Under the pieces are notes generated by a model. The model saw only the letters and a program-made list of their open reading frames with translations, ran no database searches and was not told where the DNA came from. From Ziziphus jujuba (Eukaryota > Streptophyta > Magnoliopsida > Rosales > Rhamnaceae): a DNA stretch of 64,000 nucleotides. Shown here one piece after another: positions 1-12,505 of this stretch; position 1 is the first letter of the stretch; each line of letters starts with the position of its first letter. Position numbers and translations under genes: made by a program. The DNA lies in contig NC_083389.1 in assembly GCF_031755915.1 (NCBI RefSeq), forward strand, positions 12,703,001-12,767,000, written 5' to 3'.

Positions 1-793
1 ATTGATAAAATTGTTTTCTATTTTTAGATAAATTGAATTGATGTTCATTGGAATGCTACGTGAAAATATTTGTAGATGTAATTTAAAAAAAAATAACTAA
101 AATTAAAAAATAAATTTTAAATACTATTAGATAAGGCGACCCTTTTATATGTAACTACGTTGCCTGTTTATTTCAATGAGTCGCTAGTTCATCTAGTTTT
201 TTAAACAAAAAATTACAATTTTAGAGTTATTGCTAAAAGTTTAAGAAGGAAATAAACAGTACTTGGAGAAACTTTTTTTTTTAAAAGAAATAAAAAAAGG
301 GCGTCTATGAAACTGTTTATCCTTTAGCGACACAGTTTATTTCAATACGTCGCCTGTTTGTCATTTTCTTAAAATTTTGGCGTGTTTTAAAATTTTACGC
401 AGGATTTTGAATACCATTTCTTTTCACAAAATATGTGTTAGTACACTTCATAATAGGTGTTAGAATTGGAAGCAATCTAAAAGAGACTTGAAGAGTGGGA
501 TATTTCATGTTTAAGTTTCCATTTGCCTACGTTGCTATCTGGAAGTTGGTTTTCTCTGTGTTGCCCTCGTGGTTAGCTTGGCTTTTTCTTTCTTTGTCTC
601 CATGGTTTCGGTGAGTTTCTTTTGTCTTTATGATTGACGGTGACATTTGGTGGATTGGGTTATTTTTATTTATTTATTTTTTCATTATAACCGAAGGTTA
701 GGTTTGTTAGGTTTTCTTAATCTTGCTTTTGTCGAGGTTTGCTGGGTTTTTTTGTGATATTGTTTGACATTGTTCTGCTTAGATTGGTAGGGA
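1..793 (+). other. 5' internal/leader part of the CACTA element
   Basis: Non-coding. It carries a few GCGAC/GTCGC subterminal motifs (near 134, 180, 302, 328 and 345). From about 460 a sequence follows that is conserved with 57140-57455 of the second CACTA and lies directly before the transposase start, so it is probably the transposase promoter and 5' leader. No other gene is seen. Confidence 0.6.
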
Positions 794-3700
794 ATGGATA
801 AATATTGGATAACAAAGGATAGAACCTTAAGCGATTTTGCTGAGGGGGTGAATGAATTTTTGAAATTTTGCATCGAAAATGCCAATGATTGTAATACCAT
901 ACGGTGTCCTTGCATGCAATGTGGGAATATGAAAATCCATACTATTAAGGATATTAAAGGCCATATATACTGGAATGGATTTGATGTCAACTATCGGCGA
1001 TGGATTTGGCATGGTGAGTCATGTGCTAATGGTATTGGACCATCTTCTCATTTTGGGAATATTAATGTAGAATATAATGAAAATGATAGTGGTAGTAAGG
1101 AAGACATGGCTTTCAATAGCTTAGAAATGACCCGTGCTGCATTAGAAACTTTTGATAATGATCTTAATGAACTTGCTACCTTATTAGAGGATGCGGAGAA
1201 ACCTTTATACGTAGGTTGTACCAAATTTACCAAGTTGTCGGCCTTGGTTAAATTGTACAACTTAAAGGTAAGATATGGATATTCTACTAGGAGCTTTGAT
1301 GTACTGTTGTAATTGTTATCTGAGATGTTGCCAAATGATAATGTGTTGCCAACATCCATGTACAATGCTAATAAGACTTTGAGTGCTTTGGGAATGGAGT
1401 ACATCAAGATTCATGCATGTCCTAAAAGTTGTATTTTGTTTAGGAAGGAATATGTGGACCTTAATGAATGCCCTAAATGTGGATCTGCTAGATGGAAAAT
1501 TGATAAGAATGGAGTTGTTAGCAATATTCCAAATAAAGTTTTATGGTACATTCCTATTATTCCTCGTTTTAAATGAATGTTTCGTAGTGTTGAAACGGCT
1601 AAGAATTTGACATGGCATGCCAATGGGAGAAAGGTTAAGACAGGCGAAATGTAACATCTTGCGGATTCTCCATCTTGGAAGTTGGTTGATCGTTTATCGC
1701 CAAACTTTGCATCCGAATATAGGAATTTGAGACTTGGGACCACGGTCGACGGAGTTAATCCACAAAATATGTTGAGTAGTAGGTATAGTTGTTGGCCTGT
1801 GATGACGATTGTGTATAATCTTCCTCCTTGGTTGTGTATGAAGCAGAAATTTATGATGTTAAGTCTTCTAATTTTTGGACCAAAGCAACCCGGAAATCAA
1901 ATTGATGTATACATAGAGCCGTTAGTTGAAGACCTGCAGCGGTTGTGGAATGAGGGTGTTACGGTCTTTGATGCTTACCGTCAAGAGAAATTCACTTTGA
2001 AGGGAATGTTGGTATGGACAATAAATAATTTTCCAGCTTATGGTAACTTGTCTGGTCATGCGGTGAAAGGATATTATGCTTGTCCAATTTGTAGTGAAAA
2101 TACTTTTGCTACAAGGCTAAAGCATAGGAAAAAAAAAAGTTTTACTGGGCATAGAAGATTTCTTCCTCCAAATCATCACTATAGAAGGCAAAAGAAGGCT
2201 TTCAATGGATTTCAAGAATTTGGAATGCTTCAAAAACCATTGACTGGAGAAGAAATCTTAGATAAGCTTAATGCAACGAGTTTTGAAACTCAAACAAAAG
2301 GAAAAAGGACTGTTGATTTTGAAGAATGTTGGAAGAGGAAGTCCATTTTTTTTGAATTGGAATATTGGAAATTTCTCCATGTGCGATATACTTTAGATGT
2401 CATGCATATTAAGAAAAATGTTTGTGAGAGCATATATGGTACATTGCTCAGTATTCCTGGTAAGACGAAGGACGAAGTTAATGCTCGGTTAGATTTATAA
2501 GAAATAGGTTTGCGGAAAGACTTGGCCCCTAAGCCGCAAGAAAATTGAACTTTCCTACCACCGGCATGCTATACATTATCAAAGCATGAGAAGAAATTGT
2601 TTTGTAAGTGTTTAGTGGACTTAAAGGTTCCAGATGGTTATTCTTCAAACTTTAGGAATCTTGTTTCAATGGAGGACTTAAAGATGGTAGGATTGAAATC
2701 TCATGATTGTCATACATTAATGCAACAACTCTTGCCTCTTGCAATTCATGCAATCCTTCCTAAACATGTGAGACATACAATTGCAAGACTTTATTTTTTC
2801 TTCAATGCAATTTGCAAGAAGTCTATCATTGTTGTTGAATTGGACAAAATTCAAAATGATCTTGTTAAAACTTTATGCCTTCTAGAGAAATTCTTTCCAC
2901 CATCATGTTTTGATATAATGGTTCATCTAACTGTACATTTGGTTCAAGAGGTAAGATTGCGTGGACCAATACATTTCATATGGATGTACCCATTTGAGAG
3001 GTACATAAAAGTATTGAAAAGTTATGTTCGAAATAAAAATCGGCCAGAAGGTTGTATTGCCGAGGGTTACATATGTGAAGAAGTGATTGAGTTTTGTAGT
3101 GAATTTCAGAGAGGATTAGATGCAGTTGGAAACCCAATTGGTAGATATCAAAAGTTAAATGATAAGGATGATGTTGGTGCCCCCATTAAAGGTGAAAAAA
3201 TCAATCAATTGATTAACAACTTTAGGAGCAAGTCCATAGATGCATACTTTCGAATACACCAGAAGTGGAACCATATGTCAGGTGCGTATATACATGTTAA
3301 TGTATAAATTAGTTGATATTTTGAATATATTAATATGCATCAATAAGTTGATATGTTGGATATTTTTATTAATTACAACAACTTTTATTTGTTTTAGTAT
3401 TCATTTTGAAGTCTTGAAGTCAAGCAAAAAAAAAAAATCGAGGAAAAAAAACAAAATGGTTTCAAGACTAACACAAACGTACATTTATGTACTGGTTACA
3501 TGATAAGGTATGGGAAAGTTAAATATTCAATATATAATATCATTGTTTTAGCTTCAATTTTTCATTTTTTTTCAATTGACTAGATTGCATAGGAGCGAAG
3601 TCAACCTAATCACACAGTTTTTTGAAACATTAAGATGGTCATCCCATGGTCTGCAATGGGTGGTAACGAAACATGAAGGATATGTCATTAGAGGGGTTAG

Positions 3701-4243
3701 ATTCAACACTATAAATATGGATAATAAGAAGGTCACCCAGAATAGTGGTGTCAAAGTTATTGCCAAAAGTGAGCATTTTGCTACTGCGAAGGATAATAAC
3801 CCAATTTTAACTGAGATAGCATACTATGGGATCATAAGAGAGATTGGGTCGTCGATTACACTATGTTTCAAATTCCAGTGTTCAAGTGTGATTGGGTTGA
3901 CAGCGGTGGTGTGAAAGTTGATGAGATAGGTTTTACATGTGTTAACTTTAGTAAAATTGGATATAAATCTGACCCATTCATCATGGCTTCACAAGTTCAA
4001 CAAATATTTTATGTTGAAGAGCAACTTGATTTGAAATGGTCTGTTGTTTTAATTCCATCACGACATTGTACTTTTGTTGAAGAAGAATTGGTTGAAAAAG
4101 ATGTTCTTGGTGATACTACGATGGCTCATAATCCATTTTCCATACAATTGCCAAGTGTTGATGAAAATGATCATGAGGATGAATGTGAGAGTGGCTATGT
4201 TCGTAATGACTGTGAGGGGATATGGATAAACAATATCTTCTAA
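794..4243 (+). pseudogene. TNP2-like CACTA transposase, inactivated
   Basis: Encodes the transposase that would bind element ends and cut and paste them. From 794 to 3307 one reading frame is kept. It starts MDKYWITKDRT and shows, in order, a transposase-associated domain (CPCMQC, later WHGE; 794-1312), the TNP2 zinc-binding stretch (HACPKSC, NECPKC; 1313-1576), the TNP2 core with WPVMTIVYNLPPW and ACPICSENT (1682-2500) and the DUF4218 region (LPLAIHAILPKHVR, WMYPFERYIK; 2597-3307). In-frame stops sit at 1310, 1574, 1652, 2498 and 2546. After a likely intron, a DUF4216-like part follows (3576-4243), with a one-base frame break near 3846 and conserved FKCDWVD at about 3881-3901. I infer a recent loss of function because domain order and frame are preserved. 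It cannot make full-length protein without readthrough. Confidence 0.88.
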
Positions 4244-4737
4244 ATAAATTTGTACGTATATTTATTAACTTATATTTTAAGTTATATTTATTTATTCATT
4301 AATTATTTTTTTCTTATGTGTTTTCCACTTTTAATTAGGAGAAATGTGCCACACCAAATCTTAAGAAGGTAATATTTATTAAATTTTCATTTACCAAATT
4401 ACAAATTTATTAATGATTAAGTTTTTATTAATTTATTTTGCATGTGTTAATAAATTTTTTTATTTTTCCATATGCAGTATGTAATATCGTTAATATAAGG
4501 ACGCCAACTTCCATCTCAATGAGTATGCTTATGTAAAAATATGTTAATGAGATAATATTTAATTATATTGATAATTGTTTTGTTATGAATAAGTATTTAT
4601 TTTAAATTTTTGTATTCTAATTATTTTGAACGAAGCTAGTTTGGGTTTTTTTGTATTTTAATTACTTTTATATTTTAGATATTTTAATAAATTTTTAAAA
4701 ATTAAAAAAAAACTAAATTAAAAAAAAAAAGAATAGA
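4244..4737 (+). other. CACTA 3' non-coding region
   Basis: AT-rich sequence between the end of the transposase frame and the subterminal repeats. Much of it matches 57665-58110 of the second CACTA (for instance the AGAAATGTGCC and ACTTCCATCTCAATGAGT stretches). It is probably the transposase 3' exon/UTR. No independent gene is seen. Confidence 0.6.
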
Positions 4738-5446
4738 AATGGCGCCGCATTAAAATACTAAAAAGTCGCCTAAAATATATAACGACATATAATAAGATAT
4801 TTTTAGTGCCTCATAAATTTCGCGACTCTACATAAAATGTCGCTAAAAGAATTTTTTTCCCATTTTAGCGCCATAAATATCTAACGACACTTAACGAAAA
4901 CATCGCTAATAAATCTTAACGACTTTTTCATAAAGTGTTGCTAAATGAATGAGTCGCTTTAAGTTAATTGTTGAATGAGTCGCTAAATGAGAAAATGTGT
5001 CGCTAAAACCACATAAATATGCAACTCTTATAATTTGTCGCAAAACCATGGATGCGTCGCTAATTGGGAGACACTAAAAAAGAGTCGCTACAAATATGGG
5101 TCGCTAAAATATCATGCGTCGCTAAAAATACATGAGTCGCTATTCTAAATTAATGTTTAGCGACATAAATATTTAGCGACTTTTTATGAACAAGTCGCTA
5201 AAACATTTTTAGTGACAATTTATTAAAGTGTCGCTATGTTATGCATCGCTATAAGTTCATTGTTATATGTGTCGCTAAAAATTAAACTTTGCGTCGCTAA
5301 AAAGTGTGAATAAGCGACTATTATGATATGTCGCTCGTTGTCTTAGGTATTTAGCGACAGTATATTTGGCGACTCCATCGAATGCGTCGCTGTTTATTTA
5401 GTGTGATGCAGTACTTGCGTCGTGTAGCAGCTCGATTCTAGTAGTG
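4738..5446 (+). repeat. CACTA 3' subterminal repeat array
   Basis: Some 25-30 dispersed copies, in both orientations, of a short motif close to GTCGCTAAA / TTTAGCGAC, for example near 4916, 5055, 5100, 5118, 5205 and 5275. Such subterminal repeats are the known binding sites of the TNPA-type protein in En/Spm elements. The array ends at the terminal inverted repeat at 5446. Confidence 0.85.
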
Positions 5447-5714
5447 ATGGCAACCTCACTATCTTTATCCATCACAGATTTTCTGGCTTCGTTCAATCTC
5501 TCCTTAGAGAACCACCAATTTTTTTCCCTTTTCACTTCCACTGCAACTTTCAGATCTGTAGAAAGCAACCTGGTGTTCAAGATCTGATCACCCAAGTGCA
5601 GAACCAGCACAATATGCTTGTCACTCAACAAGGACTCCCACATGGATCCAAACCCACAATGGCTCACAAAGCACCCGACCGATGGGTGGCTCAAAAATAG
5701 TGTCTGCTGAACCC

Positions 5715-6240
5715 TGTTGAAAATATTATGGGAATAATATATGAATATATGTGCAATAAAATTACAAATAATAATACAGATAAATAACAAAATAAATTGA
5801 GAACCTGTATGTCTTTAGCTTTGATATGCTTGTTGAAAAATGGTCCAAGGCCTGTGTGGTACCACAGCGTCCTTAAGATAATTTCCATCCCACCGGTGCA
5901 GATGGTTTTCCGATGGTTGTCTCCCAGGATACAACGGATTTGAAAACTCTCGGACACAACACCTCCGAAACTTTCCCTTCGAACTTTCGGTGCACCTGAA
6001 CTTTACCACACTCACAATGCAAAATATGCAAAAAAAAAACTATATTTTTTCTTTTTCCTTTTTCCAATTGATACTCATGGTAGGGAATTATGTTTTCAAA
6101 ACTTATTTTTTCTAAAAATCCATCTGAATGTTAAAACCCACGTTAGAAATGTTAAAATGCCACACCTAATGCTCATAAAGGCCCATTAAAGACCATTATG
6201 GAAAATCATTCAAAATAAAAAAAATGTTGCAAATGTTACA
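5715..6240 (-). repeat. 3' LTR of Copia-1
   Basis: 526 bp, TG...CA ends, direct repeat of 11975-12505. Being on the minus strand, this left copy is the 3' LTR. The polypurine tract abuts its inner edge at 6241. Confidence 0.93.
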
Positions 6241-6788
6241 ATCCCCCACATGAATGATTTGACTACTAGGGACTATGTAAGACTCTGGTGGTAAAGCTCT
6301 GTAGTTGAAACCTGCATAGGATAGGTAGATTTTACTCTTTGAACATTTTCTTGTCAAACTATGTCTTCTTTAGTGACTAATGATAGATGCGATATCTTTG
6401 AACCATTTCATCGTTTATGTAAATGATAACATAGTTCACACAGATTCCTTCTTGGTACACTTCAGTTCTCACTATTGTGTTCATTTTGGCCTTGAACAAC
6501 TGCCTGGTTCTACGAGAGTTTCTAGAGAATTGCGCCTTTAACAATTCTCCTTTGAAGCGGCCACTTTTCTCTCTCACATAGGTGATTCCTTTTTCCAATA
6601 TAATCAGCATCACTATGCAAAGATTACTATACTCATACTTGTAGGAATCATTAAAAGCACATTTTATGCTTAATCTCTTTTTATCACTGTTTCATCATAG
6701 GAATGGGCAGAGGATTAATCCCCACAGTGAACCATACCGGTCTTTACAATTGCGTTGTCCCATTAAACCTAGATCTTGGGATCTCCAG

Positions 6789-9700
6789 TCAACTAGGTTG
6801 GGTTTCCATTATATCGACTTTACTCACGGGCTTTAATCCCATTCCCCTCGATGATTTCTCAACTAATTCTCTATTTAACCCTTTGGTTAGCAGATCTACA
6901 ATGTTATCTTTCGACTTTACATAGTCTATCGAGATAACTCCAGTTGAGATTAGTTGTCTAATAGAATTCTGTCTACGATGAACATGTCTAGACTTTCCAT
7001 TATACATCACATTTTGTGCCCTGCCAATCGCAGATTGATTATTGCAATGTATACTTACTGCTGGCACAGGCTTAGGCCACTTCAGAATGTCCTCCAAAAA
7101 TTAGAGTAGCCATTCGGCCTCTTCACCACATTTATCTAATGCGATGAACTCAGATTCCATCATGGATCAAGTTGTTACTATTTGTTTTGAGGACTTCCAC
7201 ATCACAGCTGCACTCGCTAATGTAAAAACATAGCCACTAGTGGATTTTGAATCCTTGATATCCGATATCTAGTTAGCATCATTGTATCCTTCTAATACAG
7301 CTGGATATCTCATATAATGCTGTCCGTATTCACGAGTATATCGTAAGTATCTTAATACTCTAACGATTCCTTTCCAATGATCATAATTTAGATTACTCGT
7401 GTATCTACTTAGTCTACTTATAGCATAAGCTAAGCTTGGTCTTGTACAATTCATTAGGTACATCATACTTCCAATCACCCTTACGTATTCTACTTGAGAT
7501 ACACTCTCTCTTTTATTCTTGGATAAGTGTAAACTCACATCTATGGGTGTTCTGCTATATTAATATCATCTTTACTAAAATTAGCCAATATTTTATCTAC
7601 ATAATGCGTTTGACTAAGAATGATTCCATTCAAAGTCCTTGTGATTTTTATGCCTAAAAGCACATCAGCAAGCCCCATATCCTTCATTTCAAATCTGGAT
7701 TTCAACATTGCTTTCATAGTTCGGATCATATTATCATCACTATCTACTATGAGTACGTCATCTACATACAAACAAAGAATGACATATCCATTCTCTATAT
7801 CTTTTACGTAGATACATCTGTCATACTCATTTATTTTAAATCCATCACTAAGCATGGCACTATCAAATTTTTGATGCCATTGCTTTGGAGCTTGTTTTAG
7901 TCCATATAAGGACTTTACCAATCTACAGACTTTCTTTTCTTGTCTTGAAGCGGAGAAATCCTCGGGTTGCTCCATGTAGATCTCGTCATCTAGATCTTCA
8001 TTAAGAAATGCTATTTTCACGTCCATTTAATGTACCTCAAGATCCCGCAATGCAGCGATTGCCAGTACAATCCTTATGGAATTTATTCTTGTCACCGGAG
8101 AATAAGTGTCAAAATAATCAAGACCTTCTTTTTGCTTGTATCCTTTAATTACAAGTCTTGCCTTGTATTTATCAATGGTTCCATCTGTTTTCATCTTCCT
8201 TTTAAAAATCCATTTGTAACCTAAAGGTTTACAACCTGGAGAAAAATCTACTAACTCCCAAGTGTGATTTTGCAAGATAGAGTCTATCTCACTTGTTACT
8301 GCTTCTTTCCATAAATTCCCTTCAGGATAATTTATAGCCTTTTGGAAGCTTTGAGGTTCACTTTCTAACATATACGTAAGAAAATCCAGACCGTAGGATT
8401 TTTTTGTTCTTACTCTCTTGCTGCGTCTAAGCTCAATCTCGGTCTTAGCATCATTTTCTTGTTCTTGATCACTATCATGATTATCTTCATTGATAGTATC
8501 ATAAATTCGTTTAGATGAACTCAGTCTTTCTTCCACTTTATATGGAAAAATATGTTCAAAAAATGTTGTATTTCTCGATTCCATTACTGTATTCTTGTGT
8601 ATCTCAGGAATTTCTGACCTATACACGAGAAATCGATATGCACTACTATTTTATGCATATCCTATGAAGATGTAATCAACAGTTTTAGAACCTATCTTTA
8701 CTCTCTTTGGAGTTGGTACCATAACTTTGGCTAGACACCCCCACACTCATAAGTAATTATAGGAAGGTTGTCTTCCTTTCCATAGTTCATAGGGTGTCTT
8801 TACTTGGTCCTTTTGGCGCACCTTATTTAAAAGGTTATTTGCCAACAAAATGGCTTCCCCCCATAAGTTCTGAGGTCTCCAGAACTTATCAGCATTGCAT
8901 TCATCAGTTCTTTCAAAGTTCTATTTTTTCGTTCAGCCACACCATTTGATTGTGGTGAATATGGTAGAGTTACTTCATATATCATGCCATGTTCTGAACA
9001 ATACTCTCCAAATGAGTCACATATTCCCCACCATAATCACTTCTGATCATTTTAATTTTTTGGGTGAGTTGATTTTCAACTTTTGTTTTATAGAGAATAA
9101 ATTTTTCTATAGCCTCATCCTTACTCTTAAGTAAGTACACATAGTAATATTTCATGCTATCATCAATAAAGGTGAGAAAGTACTTATTACCACCTCTAGT
9201 CGGTGCAAACTTTAAATCACATACATCACTATGTATTAAATCCAAAGGTTCATTATTTCTTTCAATTGTTTGATATGATAATCTCGTTAATTTTGCCTCT
9301 ACACAAGTTTTACACTTATGTCTGGTATCAATATCAAGCGTGGGAATATGATTCAAGTTAATTAACCTCCGTAGAGATTTATAATTAACATGACCCAGTC
9401 TACCATGCCACAAAATGGAAGACTCAAGCAAGTAAACGGAAGAAGTACTAGCTTTATTATTAATATTCTTTGGCATTACAGTCATTACATTGAATTTGAA
9501 CATACCATTGACTACATAGTCCTTTCACACAAACATCCCATATTTGGACAAGATAATGTTGTATGACGCAAACATTAAGCAAAAACCATGTTTGCTTAGA
9601 AACGATCCAGACACCAAATTCTTACGAATATATGGAACATACAATATATTATTCAGAGTTAGATCCTTCCTAGAGGTTATCTTCAAGACAATCTTACCAT

Positions 9701-10784
9701 CCCCTTGGATTTCTAAATATGCAGAGTTTCCCATGAACAACTTCTCCCCATTTGCCTTTGGTTCAAAGGAGGTGAACATGCTTCTATTTGCACACATGTG
9801 GTGGGTTGCACCTGTATCTATCCACCACTCTCTTGGGTTAGAACCCATTTGTTTCACCTAAGAGACAACAGCACTTAGGTCAATCTCACCAACTTCTCTT
9901 GTGATGTGCTCCATCATTATTGTCTTTATGTTTCTCTTTCTCTTTGGCAGTCTACAATCCGCTGCTCTGTGACCCATCTTGTCACAATTGAAACATTTTC
10001 CTTGGAACTTGGCCTTCTTGGAGATGCCTCCTTTAGGCCCCACCTTAGAACTCTTTCCAGGTTTCTTCTTGTTCTTGGAGATATTTCCATGCTCCACAAC
10101 ATTTGCCTTCATTCCGGTCTTCATGGATCTTTTATCAGACCTCCTATTGTCATCTTCAATACGAAGCTTTCCAATAAAAGCCTCCATGTCCATTTCCTTT
10201 CTCTTGTGCTTAAGATAATTTCTGAAGTCTCCCCAACTAGGAGGCAGCTTCTTAATCATTGCAGCAACTTGAAAGGCTTCATTAATGTCCATCCTTTCAG
10301 CAAGAAGTTCTTAAATGAGCACTTATAGCTCATGTACTTGAGTCATCAAGGGCTTGGTATCTACCATCATGTAGTCCAAGAAACGGCCTACAACAAACTT
10401 TCCGGACCTAGCATTTTCAGTCTTGTACTTTCAGTCCAAAGTTTTCCAAAGCTTTTTTGCTGAATTCGTGCCACAGTACACTCCGTACAAGGCATCGGAT
10501 AGGCCATTCAAGACATAATTCTGACATAAGTAATCGGAATTCTTCCACGCATCCACCATCATTAGAGTCTCCTTATTACTTTTATCATCACTTGGTGGTG
10601 CATCCTCAGTTAGGAATCTCGCAAGGCCTAGAGTAGTCAAGTAGAACAGCATTTTCTGCTGCCACCTCTTAAAATTAACCCCATCGAACTTCTCCGGTCT
10701 CTTTGCATGACTTGCAGGTGGAGGCACTTGAAAAATAGGAGTTTGTGAAGGCACTTGTGCAGCAGGCACATCTCCACTAGCCAT
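6789..10784 (-). pseudogene. Copia-1 gag-pol, multiply interrupted
   Basis: Reading leftwards: gag from MASGDVPAAQ (10784), with a zinc knuckle CFNCDKMGHRAADC near 10010-9965; protease WWIDTGATHH at about 9825; pre-integrase HGRLGHVNY and integrase core with HSDVCD and SDYGGEY (9430-9000); reverse transcriptase from about 8300 with CLYVDDVLIV near 7770; RNase H tail with HCNNQSAIG and HVHRRQNSIR (7060-6960). Stops occur near 10433, 10330, 10310, 9528, 8026, 7268, 7165 and 7103. A frame break lies near 8995 in the integrase. Several stops look like CAA/CGA to TAA/TGA changes. The element cannot supply its own proteins. Confidence 0.9.
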
Positions 10785-11974
10785 TTCTGTATAATCACAA
10801 AAAATAGAAATCAATTAGTTGTTATTTTCTATCACAACAAACTAATTCAAACCAATTTCCAAAAGGAAAATACACAAAAATGTGATTTTTAGGATTTCTG
10901 TATACACCTAAAAAATTACTGTATACACCCATAAATTACTATTCACACATACTGTTCATGTGCCATGTGTCACCTGTGAGACTGCCATATGTCACCTGGG
11001 ACTGACATGTGTCACCCTCTTCGACAGCCACGTGTCACCTGCTATAGGTCGACATGTGGCTTGCTTGACGTGACACGTGTCACCTATAACAGGTCGACAT
11101 GTGGCACTAGCAAAGTCTGACACGTGGAGATGCAGATGACCGACATGTGGCTTCACTACTGTACGACATGTGGCCTCGCCACTATGCGCCATGTGTCGTC
11201 GTTTTGTGTTGCCATGTGGCACTCTCTTGCAGTGACACGTGGCATGTCCAACCGGGCTGAATTTCATTGGGCCTGGGTCTGGACTAGGCTTAGGCTTGGG
11301 CTGAACAGTAACCTGTTTTAACCACAGGCTGAACTTTGGAACTGGGCCAGGTCCATCAGAATTTAAAATCCAGGCCCACTGATCCAGAAACCTATCCAAA
11401 CTATTTTTCCAACCCGTTAACCCGTTTTCTGACTCGTCTTCAAGCTCCATTCGGGTTTTTTCGACCCAGTTCACCATTTTTCTTCATTTGTACACTATTC
11501 CGACACCGAAAAATTGTTGGAAAATCACCAAAAAGCTTAAAAATTCATGGGGTAATTCAATTTTGAAAAAAAAATTTTAATTTTAAACAATATTCAAGAA
11601 TTGCCCAAAAATTTTCAAACCCATGGGAAACAAATTTTATCCAAACTCGATACAAAAAAAAATTTAGATCCAAACCTGGGCATGTAAAATTTATGAAATA
11701 TAAATATAAATATATCTATATATATATTTTTTATATACAAAATGACACACAAAATAAACTAAAGCCCATTGCTAAATAGTACACATACGTGAACAAGAAA
11801 TTAAAATTTTTTTTTCTTTCCACCCGAAACACTAAAAACATAACAACTTACACCAATTAATATATATATATATATATATTTTCAAATGAAACAGATCAAT
11901 CCATACAAAAAAAAATACATCTCATCACATTTCCACATATTTAAACATATATTAAACGGGTTTTGTCTTAAGTT
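10785..11974 (-). other. Copia-1 untranslated leader between 5' LTR and gag
   Basis: About 1.2 kb with no convincing coding sequence. I see no standard initiator-Met primer-binding site (TGGTATCAGA) beside the LTR edge at 11974. Its notable content is the CACGTG/CATGTG cluster at 10945-11245. The rest is AT-rich with an (AT)n tract at 11860-11880. Confidence 0.6.
10945..11245. repeat. Cluster of CACGTG/CATGTG-type repeats in the Copia-1 leader
   Basis: Roughly a dozen copies of a short unit close to GACA(C/T)GTG(G/T)C within 300 bp, in places expanded as a longer unit (compare GGTCGACATGTGGC at about 11047 and 11093). CACGTG is the G-box core recognised by plant bHLH and bZIP factors. That reading is from known motif biology; activity is not shown. 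Confidence 0.7.
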
Positions 11975-12505
11975 TGTTGAAAATATTATGGGAATAATAT
12001 ATGAATATATGTGGAATAAAATTACAAATAATAATACAGATAAATAAGAAAATAAATTGAGAACCTGTGTGTCTTTAGCTTTGATCTGCTTGTTGAAAAA
12101 TGGTATGAGGCCTATGTAGTACCACAATGTCCTTAAGACAATTTCCATCCCACCGGTGCAGATGGTTTCCCAACGGTTGTCTCTCAAGATACAATGAATT
12201 CGAAAACTCTTGGACACAGTACCTCCGAAACTTTCTCTTCAAACTTTCAGTGCACCTGAACTTGACCACACTCACAATGCAAAATATGCCAAAAGAAAAA
12301 AAACTATAATTTTTTCTTTTTCCTTTTTCCAATTGATGCTCACGGTAGGGAATTATGTTTTCAAAACTTGTTTTTTCTAAAAATCCATCCAAATGTCAAA
12401 ACCTATGTTAGGAAAGTTAAAAGGCCACACCTAATGCTCATAAAGGCCCATTAAAGACCATTATGGAAAATCATTCAAAATAAAAAAAATGTTGCAAACG
12501 TTACA
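11975..12505 (-). repeat. 5' LTR of Copia-1
   Basis: 531 bp, direct repeat of 5715-6240, bordered on the right by the AACCC target duplication and then UGT coding sequence. It would carry the promoter for leftward transcription. Confidence 0.93.

Larger units (their letters stand above)
1..5446 (+). mobile_element. CACTA (En/Spm-like) DNA transposon, left end outside the window
   Basis: The right terminus reads CTAGTAGTG and stops at 5446, the reverse complement of the CACTA signature CACTACTAG. The next base begins recognisable UGT coding sequence, and the 3 bases after the terminus are ATG. The intact paralogue has one ATG at the matching site (44302-44304), so ATG is the likely 3-bp target duplication. 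The internal part encodes a TNP2-type transposase (794-4243). The last 700 bases are packed with GTCGCTAAA-like subterminal repeats. Positions 1-790 align by eye with 56600-57455 of the complete CACTA at 54240-58585, so about 2.4 kb of this element, including its CACTAC start, should lie left of the window. It is inserted in the UGT pseudogene that continues at 5447. Confidence 0.9.
5715..12505 (-). mobile_element. Complete Ty1/copia LTR retrotransposon (Copia-1)
   Basis: Two direct LTRs starting TGTTGAAAAT and ending GTTACA (5715-6240 and 11975-12505) bound the element. AACCC directly flanks both outer ends (5710-5714 and 12506-12510), a 5-bp target duplication. A purine-rich tract lies next to the left LTR (reverse complement of 6241-6252, TGTGGGGGAT-like). 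The coding order on the minus strand is gag, protease, integrase, reverse transcriptase, RNase H, which is the Copia order. LTRs look about 90% identical by eye, so insertion is old. It interrupts the PSPG box of the UGT pseudogene. Confidence 0.95.

Noticed and set aside
10992..11477. 161-aa open frame on the minus strand in the Copia-1 leader
   Set aside because: Its sequence follows the CACGTG-type repeats and has no gag or known domain text. It looks like a chance frame in a GC-richer repeat.
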